Positions 1 through 6,412 are shown, counted from the stretch's first letter. The stretch: 6,574 nucleotides of DNA from Bacteroidota bacterium (GCA_021812745.1 JAKAMS010000147.1:1-6574); one strand, 5' to 3'. Numbers and translations: made by a program. The notes: a model not told the origin generated them from the sequence alone.

Positions 1-269
1 GTTGCCGGAACGGCAGCAGATTTTCTACCGGCATGCATAAATTGAAGAAGAGCCATTTGAGCTGTTGCGTCTTGCATTGCTACTCTATCCGGTGCAAAAT
101 CCGCAAAATCTTTTCCGCGCTGAAGCGGTTGTGCTGCTTTATTCCAAAGGTGAGCATAAAGAATTTTTTCTGCGTAAGTCATTGGTCTTCCAACAACTTT
201 CCGCGCATGTTTAATTTTATCATTAAATCCGGCATAAACTTTTTTGATCATATCAATGTTTGCAGTCAT
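1..269 (-). CDS. acn: Aconitate hydratase, N-terminal 89 residues (3' part outside window)
   Basis: Seen: an open frame on the minus strand starts at ATG 269-267 and stays open to the left edge, giving 89 residues that begin [22 protein letters not shown] at 280-274 is a good Shine-Dalgarno five bases before the ATG. The stretches [19 protein letters not shown] (residues 24-42) and [20 protein letters not shown] (58-77) are the hallmark N-terminal segment of the mitochondrial/Bacteroidota-type aconitases. Known of the family: these enzymes are about 750 residues long, carry a [4Fe-4S] cluster, and interconvert citrate and isocitrate via cis-aconitate in the cytoplasmic TCA cycle. The cluster cysteines and the C-terminal swivel domain lie beyond the window, so integrity cannot be judged. 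It lies 154 bp downstream of tex on the same strand, with a promoter-like element of its own, so it is probably transcribed separately. The family call is firm; the subtype is from recall. Confidence 0.93.
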   Translation of the reverse strand, partial: MTANIDMIKKVYAGFNDKIKHARKVVGRPMTYAEKILYAHLWNKAAQPLQRGKDFADFAPDRVAMQDATAQMALLQFMHAGRKSAAVPA

Positions 270-299
270 TGTAATTCCTCTTGTTTTTAATAATCATTA

Positions 300-307
300 C
301 AAAGATA
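300..307 (-). promoter_or_regulatory. Putative Bacteroidota-type -7 element (TATCTTTG) for aconitase
   Basis: Read on the minus strand, TATCTTTG matches the TAnnTTTG consensus of the Bacteroidota primary sigma factor. It lies about 30 bases before the aconitase ATG, which would give a leader of roughly 25 nt that still contains the Shine-Dalgarno. No TTG/TTTG -33 element is seen at 17-23 bases upstream, only AT-rich sequence, so this is a half-supported promoter. Confidence 0.4.
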
Positions 308-343
308 AAAAAAATCGGATTGGATATAAAATAGGAAGGCAGC

Positions 344-383
344 TAATCAAAAAAACGGATATAATAAAACAGAATTTTGATTA
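344..383. repeat. AT-rich 9-bp inverted repeat between tex and aconitase
   Basis: TAATCAAAA (344-352) and TTTTGATTA (375-383) are perfect complements separated by 22 bases. The arms are AT-rich and the loop is long, so a stable RNA hairpin or efficient terminator is unlikely. It could be a protein-binding site or chance in an AT-rich gap. The rest of the 270-423 gap shows no gene. Confidence 0.3.
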
Positions 384-403
384 CAGAATAGGAAAAATAT
401 AAA

Positions 404-427
404 AGGTCGCCGGGACATCGCCCCTAC
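404..427 (-). other. GC-rich segment at the tex stop codon: possible weak terminator or dispersed-repeat remnant
   Basis: This 24-base GC-rich block stands out in an AT-rich gap and overlaps the TAG stop of tex. In the tex mRNA sense GGGGC and GUCCC can pair (one G-U) around a three-base loop. After seven more bases comes TTTTATATTTTT, so it could act as a poor intrinsic terminator. It also holds the direct repeat GGCGA-TGTCCC-GGCGA. The start GTAGGGGCG resembles, from memory, one arm of short dispersed intergenic repeats common in some FCB and other bacterial genomes. Neither role is proven from one copy. Confidence 0.3.
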
Positions 428-2598
428 GTTTGCGATATCATACTAAGTGCGATTCTTTGTTTTGGAATATCAATAGAAATTACCGTTACGTCAATTATAT
501 CTCCAACTTTTAATAACTCTAATGGATTCTTGACATACTTATTGGCAATCTGAGAAATGTGAAGCAGTCCATCCTGCTTAACGCCAATATCCACAAAAGC
601 GCCAAAGTCAACCACATTTCTAACTGTTCCTTTTAATTTCATTCCCTTTTCAAGATCTTCAATTTTCAAAACATCGCTTCTAAGGATTGGTTTTGGCATC
701 TCTTCGCGCGGATCGCGCCCCGGCTTTTTTAGATTTTCAAGAATATCAATTAATGTAGGTTCTCCAATTCCAATTTGTTCAGCAACTTTTTGAGTTCCTT
801 TATTTTTTACGAACAGCTCTACAAGATTCCCTTTTTCGTTTATGTGAGTTGTGGAAAGTTCACAAAGTTTCAAAAGCTTTATTGTTGCTTCATAAGACTC
901 TGGATGGATAAATGTATTATCAAGAGGATTCTCGCCGTTCGGAATTTTTAAAAAACCGGCACACTGCTCAAAAGCTTTTTCTCCCATTCCGCTGACTTCC
1001 ATTAGCTCTTTGCGGTTGGAGAATCTTCCCAATTTCTCCCTATATTTTACAACGTTATTTGCAATTCTCTTATTCAGTCCGGAAACATAATTTAGCAATG
1101 ATGCCGAAGCGGTATTAACATCAACACCCACATAATTCACGCAGCTTACAACTACGTCGTCCAATTTTTTCAATAGTAATTTCTGATCAACATCGTGCTG
1201 ATAAAGTCCAACCCCGATTGATTTAGGATCTATCTTCACCAATTCGGCAAGTGGATCAAGCACGCGCCGTGCGATGGAGATATTTCCTCTTTGGCTTGCT
1301 TCCAGTTCCGGAAACTCTTCTTTTGCGAGCGGACTTGCTGAATAAACTGAAGCGCCGGCTTCATTCACAATTAAATAATGACAATCAAGTTTGTTCTCTT
1401 TTATCAGATCAGCAATTAATAATTCTGTTTCTCTGCTCGCGGTTCCATTTCCAATTGCAATGAGATTAACTCCGTATCTTTTTACTAAACCGAGTAGAAT
1501 TTTTTTTGCTTCTGCAGATCTATTCTGCGGCGGATGAGGATATATAGTTGTTCCTTCAATATATTTTCCGGTTGTGTCAATCACAGCGAGTTTTGATCCC
1601 GAATAAAAACCGGGGTCAATTCCCAAAATGTTTTTACTATTGATAGGCGGCTGAAGAAGTAATTGACGAAGGTTCGCGGCAAAAATTTCGATTGCATGTA
1701 AATCCGCCTCTTCACTTAATTGATTTCTCACATCTCTTTCTATGGAAGGATAGATTAGTCGCGAGAATGAATCTTCTACTATCTCATTGAGTATTTCGTC
1801 AAAGACGGATTCGTCGTAAGAAAAATATTTATCAAATATTACATTAAGAATTCCCGGCTTATCGTAACTCAAAATTACTTTAAGGAAAAATTCTTTTTCA
1901 CCGCGGTTAACCGCTAGAAGCTGATAAGGTTTTATCTTGTTTAACGGGCATGAAAAATTATGATAGACTTCGTAAACATCCTTTTTGTTTGCGCGCAGTT
2001 CCTCTTTCTTCGTATCAGCTTTTGAAGATACGATTGAAGCGTCATCAAATAAGAACTCGCGCGCTGCCTGGCGGACTTCGGCAGTTTCGCTTATCATCTC
2101 TGCAATTATATCCTTAGCACCTTGAAGAGCTTCTTCAATTGAATTAACTCCTAAATCTGGATTTATATATTGAGCAAGCACTTCATCAAAATTATTTTTG
2201 AAGTTTGGATTTTCTAGAATGAATAAAGCAAGCGGTTCAAGACCTTTTGCCTTTGCAATTGTTCCGCGTGTTTTCCGTTTCGGTTTGTATGGAAGATAAA
2301 GATCCTCCACTTCCTGAAGTTTAACTGCCGCCAAAATTTTATCGCGCAGTTCGTCAGTCAATTTCCCTTGCTCTTCTATGCTTTTAAGAACCGTCTGCTT
2401 TCTTTCCTCAAGAATTGTTAGATAACTAAGCCGGTCTTCAATTTGACGAAGATAATCTTCATCTAATCCTCCGGTATGCTCTTTACGGTATCTTGCTACA
2501 AAAGGAACTGTTGCACCTTCACCGAATAAATTTATTACAGAGGTAACTTGTTTTTCTTGTATGTTAAGTTCTTTTGCTATGACTAAAGGAATGTTCAT
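424..2598 (-). CDS. tex: Tex / YhgF-type RNA-binding transcription accessory protein
   Basis: This 724-residue protein is full length for the family (B. subtilis and E. coli members are about 720-775). Seen, in order: a helical Tex N-terminal region with VPFVARYRKEHTGGLDE (31-47) and the YLPYKPKRKTRGTIAKAKGLEPLA block (101-124); a YqgF/RNase H-like domain from about 323 to 448, with LGIDPG (325-330), GNGTASRETE (383-392) and NEAGASVYSAS (412-422); a helix-hairpin-helix region about 485-552 (DVNTASASLLNYVSGL, VSGMGEKAFEQ); and a C-terminal S1 RNA-binding domain about 650-718 (VVDFGAFVDIGVKQDGLLHIS). Known: Tex proteins bind nucleic acid and affect transcription, with links to toxin expression, stress and ribosome-related phenotypes; the exact biochemical role is unsettled. 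The start is ATG 2598-2596, with a modest AGGT six bases upstream. It sits 111 bp downstream of the gmhA-like gene; no clear promoter or terminator is seen in that gap, so read-through from gmhA is possible. The stop TAG lies inside the GC-rich segment at 404-427. Confidence 0.97.
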   Translation of the reverse strand: MNIPLVIAKELNIQEKQVTSVINLFGEGATVPFVARYRKEHTGGLDEDYLRQIEDRLSYLTILEERKQTVLKSIEEQGKLTDELRDKILAAVKLQEVEDLYLPYKPKRKTRGTIAKAKGLEPLALFILENPNFKNNFDEVLAQYINPDLGVNSIEEALQGAKDIIAEMISETAEVRQAAREFLFDDASIVSSKADTKKEELRANKKDVYEVYHNFSCPLNKIKPYQLLAVNRGEKEFFLKVILSYDKPGILNVIFDKYFSYDESVFDEILNEIVEDSFSRLIYPSIERDVRNQLSEEADLHAIEIFAANLRQLLLQPPINSKNILGIDPGFYSGSKLAVIDTTGKYIEGTTIYPHPPQNRSAEAKKILLGLVKRYGVNLIAIGNGTASRETELLIADLIKENKLDCHYLIVNEAGASVYSASPLAKEEFPELEASQRGNISIARRVLDPLAELVKIDPKSIGVGLYQHDVDQKLLLKKLDDVVVSCVNYVGVDVNTASASLLNYVSGLNKRIANNVVKYREKLGRFSNRKELMEVSGMGEKAFEQCAGFLKIPNGENPLDNTFIHPESYEATIKLLKLCELSTTHINEKGNLVELFVKNKGTQKVAEQIGIGEPTLIDILENLKKPGRDPREEMPKPILRSDVLKIEDLEKGMKLKGTVRNVVDFGAFVDIGVKQDGLLHISQIANKYVKNPLELLKVGDIIDVTVISIDIPKQRIALSMISQT

Positions 2599-2709
2599 TT
2601 CTTACCTGAATTTTTTTGAAGTGTGAATCAATTATTTGAAAAGGAAAAGCCTACTTAAAAAAGTGCAGTCATTATTAATGCGATTTTAATTTGGTGCGGC
2701 AAAATATTT

Positions 2710-3291
2710 TTATCCGTATAGTTCTGTCTCTACCAATTCACAAATAATATGCGCAACTGTAATATGACCCTCCTGAATCCGCTGTGTGTTTGACGATGGA
2801 ATTACAATTGGCAGATCAACAATCTCTTTCAATTTTCCGCAGCTGCCGCCGAGAAATCCAATTACAAACATTTTCTTCTCGTGAGCTTTGTACACTGCCT
2901 TAATTATATTAGGAGAGTTACCGCTCGTGGAGATAGCAATCAAAACATCTCCTTCGTTTCCAAGACCTTCAATGTTACGCGCAAAAACATTTTCAAAGCC
3001 GATATCATTTCCGCCGGCAGTAAGATTTGATGAATCGGTTGTAAGAGCTATAGCCGGTAATGCCGGTCGTTGCATATTGTGACTTAATCGAATCATAAAT
3101 TCTGCTGCAATGTGCTGGCTATCTGCTGCACTTCCGCCGTTGCCGCATAACAATAATTTTTTCCCATTTCTAAAAGCATCTGTTATGCTTTGGACTGCGA
3201 CTAAAATTTCCGCTTTACACGCAGATTCCATCTTTAATTTTACTTCGCTGCTTTCCTTAAGCGAATCGGCAATGAATTTTTCTTTATCCAA
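2710..3291 (-). CDS. gmhA: GmhA-type phosphoheptose (D-sedoheptulose 7-phosphate) isomerase, SIS domain
   Basis: Known role: cytoplasmic conversion of sedoheptulose 7-phosphate to D-glycero-D-manno-heptose 7-phosphate, the first step to the heptose of LPS cores or S-layer glycans. Seen: a single SIS domain with CGNGGSAADSQHIAAEF, the phosphate-binding STSGNS loop and the C-terminal RIQEGHITVAHII helix. With the chosen start, His60, Glu64, Gln173 and His181 match the spacing of the zinc/active-site His61, Glu65, Gln172 and His180 of E. coli GmhA, so it should be active. The TTG at 3291-3289 is preferred: AGAGG lies five bases upstream, the protein becomes 193 residues (E. coli 192), and it opens with the DKEKFIADSLKES helix. 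The same frame is open upstream to another TTG at 3327 (205 residues), but that has no ribosome site and would cover a promoter-like element. No other heptose-pathway gene is visible nearby, so DiaA-like or other SIS functions cannot be excluded, though the metal-site match favours GmhA. Confidence 0.9.
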   Translation of the reverse strand: MDKEKFIADSLKESSEVKLKMESACKAEILVAVQSITDAFRNGKKLLLCGNGGSAADSQHIAAEFMIRLSHNMQRPALPAIALTTDSSNLTAGGNDIGFENVFARNIEGLGNEGDVLIAISTSGNSPNIIKAVYKAHEKKMFVIGFLGGSCGKLKEIVDLPIVIPSSNTQRIQEGHITVAHIICELVETELYG

Positions 3292-3300
3292 GATTTCCTC
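3292..3300 (-). promoter_or_regulatory. Ribosome binding site that decides the gmhA start
   Basis: On the minus strand GAGGAAATC directly precedes TTG 3291-3289, putting AGAGG five bases before the codon. The other in-frame TTG (3327) has no comparable purine-rich site, and the only nearby ATG (3340-3338) is out of frame. This favours the shorter 193-residue protein. Confidence 0.55.
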
Positions 3301-3315
3301 TTTCGAATTGCGAAT

Positions 3316-3349
3316 CAAAAATAGCAAAGTTTAATATCATTCTCTCAAA
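3316..3349 (-). promoter_or_regulatory. Putative Bacteroidota-type promoter for gmhA (TTTG-N22-TATTTTTG)
   Basis: On the minus strand TTTG (3349-3346) is followed after 22 bases by TATTTTTG (3323-3316), a match to TAnnTTTG. The gap is within the 17-23 range reported for this promoter class. Transcription would start near 3310, leaving a leader of about 20 nt before TTG 3291, consistent with that start and incompatible with the start at 3327. AT-rich DNA makes chance matches likely enough that support is moderate. Confidence 0.4.
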
Positions 3350-3369
3350 ATTTGCATTGACAAGAAAAA

Positions 3370-3399
3370 ATTAAACACATGGCACAAAACATTCGTCAA
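3370..3399 (-). promoter_or_regulatory. Alternative sigma-70-like promoter for gmhA (TTGACG-N18-TTTAAT)
   Basis: On the minus strand TTGACG (3399-3394) and TTTAAT (3375-3370) each match five of six bases of the classical -35 and -10 boxes with an 18-base spacer. It would give a leader of about 70 nt. It competes with the TAnnTTTG candidate nearer the gene; sequence alone cannot decide. Confidence 0.3.
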
Positions 3400-3439
3400 T
3401 AATTAGTCGGTCGCTAAATACGGGAACTGTCAATAGTCG
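3395..3439. repeat. Imperfect direct repeat GTCAAT...AGTCG in the divergent intergenic region
   Basis: GTCAAT-AATT-AGTCG (3395-3409) recurs as GTCAATAGTCG (3429-3439), without the four central bases. The left ends are 34 bases apart, close to three helical turns. An inverted TTGACA lies at 3357-3362. Lying between divergent genes, these could be operator half-sites; there is no direct evidence. Confidence 0.3.
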
Positions 3440-3449
3440 TAAATTTCAA

Positions 3450-3480
3450 TTGTTCCTAAAATCTACATTCACTAAGTTTG
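3450..3480 (+). promoter_or_regulatory. Putative Bacteroidota-type promoter for the membrane protein gene (TTG-N20-TAAGTTTG)
   Basis: TTG (3450-3452) and TAAGTTTG (3473-3480) are separated by 20 bases, in the range for TTG-N17-23-TAnnTTTG promoters. Transcription would start near 3485, about 30 nt before ATG 3515. The -7 element is formed across the junction of the two tandem repeat copies. Confidence 0.4.
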
Positions 3481-3499
3481 TCCTAAACTTTCCACTAAG
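3450..3499 (+). repeat. Degenerate tandem duplication just upstream of the membrane protein gene
   Basis: Two adjacent copies can be aligned: 3450-3476 begins TTGTTCCTAAAAT and ends TTCACTAAG; 3477-3499 begins TTTGTCCTAAACT and ends TTCCACTAAG, with four bases missing in the middle of the second copy. CCTAAA (3455 and 3482) and CACTAAG (3470 and 3493) are shared exactly. The copy junction creates the promoter-like TAAGTTTG. Confidence 0.5.
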
Positions 3500-3514
3500 A
3501 CGGACGATCAACGA

Positions 3515-4279
3515 ATGAAAAAAACAACACTTTTTTGGATTATTGCAATTGTAGTAACATTAATTTCTGCATTTTATCAACGTGTAACCGGTCCTACATT
3601 TCCTCTGTCCGGGAAAGTAGTTCTTGACGGAAAAGAAATTACATACAAACTTGAACGGAGTCACAGTTCGAGTTCCAATTATCTTATCGAGATTAATACT
3701 AACGACCGTTCAATTCATGGGACATTATATTTTAGAAAGTTCAATTCTCAAACCGAATTTTCTGAAATTAATATGACCGGAGGGGCAATATTGAAAGCAG
3801 AGCTCCCGGCTCAAAAAAGATTAGAAAAACTAGAATACTACATAATGTTATTTAAGGATCAGTCCTCAGTCAAGGTGCCTGCAGGTGAAAATATAATTAT
3901 CCGCTTCAAAGATGATGTTCCGTTGGTGGTTTTAATTCCGCATATTTTCGCAATGTTTTTTGCTATGATGTTATCCACTAGAACCGGTCTTGAGTTTTTT
4001 AATAAAGAACCACAGTTTGAAAAACTTGGTCTTTGGACAGTAATAGTTTTATTCATCGGCGGATTTGCACTCGGGTTTGCAATGAATGGATTAGCGTTCG
4101 GAGAAATGTGGGGTGGATGGCCGTTTGGAAATGATGTTACCGATAATAAAACTCAGATTGCTTTTATAGTATGGCTTTTTGCTTTTTTTATGATAAAGAA
4201 GAATAAAAAACCCGGATGGTGGGCAATGCTTGCTGCGTTAGTTATGATAGTTATTTATAGCATTCCACATAGTTTGTAA
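3515..4279 (+). CDS. Uncharacterised five-helix membrane protein with extracytoplasmic domain
   Basis: No function is recognised. Seen: 254 residues. An uncleaved-looking N-terminal helix (about 4-22) is followed by a roughly 110-residue, beta-rich-looking soluble segment (25-133) starting YQRVTGPTFPLSG, then four helices at about 135-154, 172-195, 213-228 and 234-252. Notable residues are IPHIFAMFFAMMLSTRTGLE (141-160) and the helix-linking GGWPFGNDVTDNKT (200-213). From memory, proteins of this build with YQR-TGP-(Y/F)P and WPFG-D-TDNKT recur as hypothetical proteins in diverse bacteria; this is not verified. The soluble segment probably faces the periplasm if the first helix acts as a signal anchor. 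The start ATG 3515 has only a weak GGACGA before it, but the KKTTLFW opening fits a membrane anchor. The OPT transporter begins 101 bp downstream with no terminator between, so co-transcription is plausible; that alone does not make it a transporter partner. Confidence 0.85.
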   Translation: MKKTTLFWIIAIVVTLISAFYQRVTGPTFPLSGKVVLDGKEITYKLERSHSSSSNYLIEINTNDRSIHGTLYFRKFNSQTEFSEINMTGGAILKAELPAQKRLEKLEYYIMLFKDQSSVKVPAGENIIIRFKDDVPLVVLIPHIFAMFFAMMLSTRTGLEFFNKEPQFEKLGLWTVIVLFIGGFALGFAMNGLAFGEMWGGWPFGNDVTDNKTQIAFIVWLFAFFMIKKNKKPGWWAMLAALVMIVIYSIPHSL

Positions 4280-4283
4280 TGCA

Positions 4284-4344
4284 GAATAAGAGCAAGATTA
4301 AAAATAAAAATCAAGAACATGATCAAGAGTAAGAATGACATCAA
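4284..4344 (+). repeat. Degenerate hexanucleotide array (consensus GANYAA), about 10 units
   Basis: The gap before the transporter reads as six-base steps: GAATAA, GAGCAA, GATTAA, AAATAA, then after a one-base slip AATCAA, GAACAT, GATCAA, GAGTAA, GAATGA, CATCAA. Five of ten units fit GANYAA exactly. It is purine-rich on the plus strand and has no hairpin. It starts five bases after the stop of the membrane protein gene and ends 36 bases before the transporter start. Confidence 0.45.
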
Positions 4345-4368
4345 AACATTTTTTCAATCCTAAATTTT

Positions 4369-4373
4369 AGGAG
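4369..4373 (+). promoter_or_regulatory. Shine-Dalgarno of the OPT transporter gene
   Basis: AGGAG ends seven bases before ATG 4381, near-ideal spacing, and fixes the start of the transporter. Confidence 0.7.
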
Positions 4374-4380
4374 ATAACGA

Positions 4381-6363
4381 ATGAGTTCTAACGAAAAACC
4401 AACCAATGGCGGATTGCCAACCAACGCCTACACAGAATTAAAACCGGGTGAGGAGTATGTTCCTATTATGTCTCCTCATATTGCATTTCCTGAAGTAACA
4501 CCTTATTCAGTAATTACCGGGCTTGTAATGGCTGTAATTTTTTCTGCGGCTGCTGCTTACCTGGGATTAAAGATCGGTCAAGTTTTTGAAGCCGCAATTC
4601 CAATTGCAATTCTTGCAGTGGGAATATCAACCGGTCTTAAAAAGAAAGGCGCACTCGGACAGAATGTAATTATTCAGTCAATCGGCGCAACATCGGGCGC
4701 AGTTGTTGCAGGTGCAATCTTTACTCTTCCAGCAATTTACATCTTGAAATTAGAGGTGCAGTTTTATCAAACTTTTCTTGCATCTCTACTTGGCGGATTT
4801 TTAGGAATCCTTTTCTTGATTCCTTTCAGAAAATATTTTGTTGCAGAAATGCACGGACAATTTCCATTTCCGGAAGCCACAGCAACAACCGAAGTTCTTG
4901 TCGCCGGTGAGAAAGGCGGAAAGCAAGCGATGGTCTTAGTTGTAAGCGGATTGATTGGCGGCATCTATGATTTTGTAGTTGCAAGTTTTGGATGGTGGAG
5001 TGAAATTTTCACAACAAAAGTTATTCCTGCCGGTCAAATAATTTCTGAAAAAATAAAACTTGAATTCCGGCTCAGCGTAAGCTCTGCAATTCTAGGTCTT
5101 GGTTATATCATTGGACCCAAATATTCTGCCATCATGGTTGCCGGTTCATTCTTGTCATGGTTCGTTATTCTTCCGATCATTGCATACTTTGGCGCTTACA
5201 TCACTACGCCTATAGGCGCAAATATAACTTTGTTAATTAAAGATATGTCCGCAGAGCAAATATTTAAAGCATACGTCCGCCACATAGGAATTGGCGGAAT
5301 TGCTATGGCCGGACTAATCGGGATTATTCGTTCATCGGGAATAATAAAAAAAGCATTCACACTTGGATTTCATGAATTATTAGGGAAGAAAATTAATGTA
5401 GAAAGTCTTCGCACTCAGCGCGATTTAGCTATGAAAATTATTTTCATCGGAATTCTTTTAACAGCGGTTTTAATTTTTGTTTTCTTCTTGTTTGGTGTTG
5501 TTACTAATTTATTCCAGGCGTTTATTGGTTTATTGATAGTACTTGTCATAGCGTTTCTATTTACAACGGTCGCCGCGACTGCAATTGCAATTGTTGGAAC
5601 TAATCCAGTTTCCGGAATGACATTGATGACTTTGATCTTGTCATCTGCAGTATTGGTATCAGTTGGATTAAGCGGACCGGCTGGAATGATCTCGGCATTA
5701 ATAATAGGCGGTGTTGTCTGTACTGCACTTTCACAAGCCGGCGCCTTCATTACAGATTTGAAAATTGGTTATTGGCTCGGTTCGTCGCCGTATAAACAAG
5801 AGAAATGGAAATTTGTCGGTACAGTAGTCTCTGCAGCCACAGTTGCATGGATTATGATGGTATTGAATCAAACATACGGATTCGTAGGAGACAATGCTCT
5901 CGTAGCTCCGCAAGCAAATGCAATGGCAGCAGTGATACAGCCATTGATGTCGAATCAACCAGCTCCATGGATGCTCTATCTAGCCGGTGCAATATTAGCT
6001 CTTATACTTACAATGCTTAGGGTTCCTGCGCTTGCATTTGCGCTTGGAATGTATATTCCGATGGAACTAAACACACCACTGCTTGTCGGCGGATTGATTT
6101 CTCTTTATGTATCAACAAGAAAGAAAGGTGATGAAAAACTAAATACAGCTAGAAGAGAAAGAGGAACACTAATAGCATCCGGATTTATTGCAGGCGGTGC
6201 GTTGTTCGGCGTATTTAGTGCAATACTTCGTTACAGCGGATTTAATTGGGTGAACAGAGAATGGCAAGATTCTCACTCTGCAGAAATGCTCGCGTTAATA
6301 ATGTTCTGTTTGATTGCATTCTATATGATATGGGATTCATTGAGAGCGAAGAAAGAAGAATAG
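4381..6363 (+). CDS. OPT-family oligopeptide transporter
   Basis: A 660-residue polytopic inner-membrane protein of normal length for bacterial OPT proteins, probably 14-16 helices. Seen: a 40-residue polar N-terminus ending SPHIAFPEVTPYSVITG (31-47); an AAAAYLGLKIGQVFEAAIPIAI block (56-77); the loop HGQFPFPEATATTEVL (158-173); GTNPVSGMTLMTL (406-418); SQAGAFITDLKIGYWLGSSP (451-470); MYIPMELNTPLLVGGLISL (557-575); and a basic cytoplasmic-type tail ending RAKKEE. These are characteristic of the bacterial oligopeptide transporter branch of the OPT superfamily. Known: OPT proteins carry peptides or metal-chelate/modified peptides, driven by proton flow; the substrate here cannot be read from sequence. 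No binding protein or ATPase is expected or seen. It probably shares a transcript with the upstream membrane protein gene and is closed by the terminator at 6389-6412. The exported protein that follows could be a peptidase, as often found near such transporters, but only 16 codons of it are present. Confidence 0.95.
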   Translation: MSSNEKPTNGGLPTNAYTELKPGEEYVPIMSPHIAFPEVTPYSVITGLVMAVIFSAAAAYLGLKIGQVFEAAIPIAILAVGISTGLKKKGALGQNVIIQSIGATSGAVVAGAIFTLPAIYILKLEVQFYQTFLASLLGGFLGILFLIPFRKYFVAEMHGQFPFPEATATTEVLVAGEKGGKQAMVLVVSGLIGGIYDFVVASFGWWSEIFTTKVIPAGQIISEKIKLEFRLSVSSAILGLGYIIGPKYSAIMVAGSFLSWFVILPIIAYFGAYITTPIGANITLLIKDMSAEQIFKAYVRHIGIGGIAMAGLIGIIRSSGIIKKAFTLGFHELLGKKINVESLRTQRDLAMKIIFIGILLTAVLIFVFFLFGVVTNLFQAFIGLLIVLVIAFLFTTVAATAIAIVGTNPVSGMTLMTLILSSAVLVSVGLSGPAGMISALIIGGVVCTALSQAGAFITDLKIGYWLGSSPYKQEKWKFVGTVVSAATVAWIMMVLNQTYGFVGDNALVAPQANAMAAVIQPLMSNQPAPWMLYLAGAILALILTMLRVPALAFALGMYIPMELNTPLLVGGLISLYVSTRKKGDEKLNTARRERGTLIASGFIAGGALFGVFSAILRYSGFNWVNREWQDSHSAEMLALIMFCLIAFYMIWDSLRAKKEE

Positions 6364-6388
6364 TTATTCTAAAAATTGTTGCGTAGAC

Positions 6389-6412
6389 ACCCCCGGCTCG
6401 CCGGGGGTTTTT
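6389..6412 (+). terminator. Strong intrinsic terminator after the OPT transporter gene
   Basis: CCCCCGG (6390-6396) and CCGGGGG (6401-6407) form a seven-pair GC stem around the CTCG loop, with an outer A-T pair. It is followed by an uninterrupted T run (6408-6412) and more T-rich sequence. It lies 26 bases after the transporter stop. Its extreme GC content against the local AT-rich DNA makes it unambiguous. Confidence 0.93.

Noticed and set aside
33..290. 85-codon plus-strand frame
   Set aside because: It is antisense to the clearly recognisable aconitase N-terminus and has a Cys/Ser/His-rich composition unlike a real protein.
1251..1463. 70-codon plus-strand frame
   Set aside because: It lies opposite the conserved YqgF domain of tex; no ribosome site or recognisable content.
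2599..2709. Terminator or promoter in the gap between gmhA and tex
   Set aside because: No stable hairpin with a T run, no TAnnTTTG, and only poor sigma-70 matches were found; nothing can be called.
2888..3334. Two plus-strand frames (2888-3082 and 3110-3334)
   Set aside because: Both are mirror frames of the gmhA-like gene, whose catalytic motifs prove the minus strand is coding.
3357..3362. Perfect TTGACA on the plus strand as -35 box for the membrane protein gene
   Set aside because: No -10-like sequence is found 16-19 bases downstream, and it is about 150 bases from the start codon.
3859..4056. 65-codon minus-strand frame
   Set aside because: It is antisense to the membrane protein gene, with no ribosome site or domain.
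4361..4368. TAAATTTT as a -7 promoter element for the OPT gene
   Set aside because: It abuts the Shine-Dalgarno, so a transcript starting after it would lack the ribosome site; it also misses the final G of TAnnTTTG.
4767..6020. Four frames inside the OPT gene (minus 4767-4964, 5415-5750, 5731-5958; plus 5805-6020)
   Set aside because: All overlap strongly conserved OPT motifs in the true frame and have low-complexity or implausible compositions.
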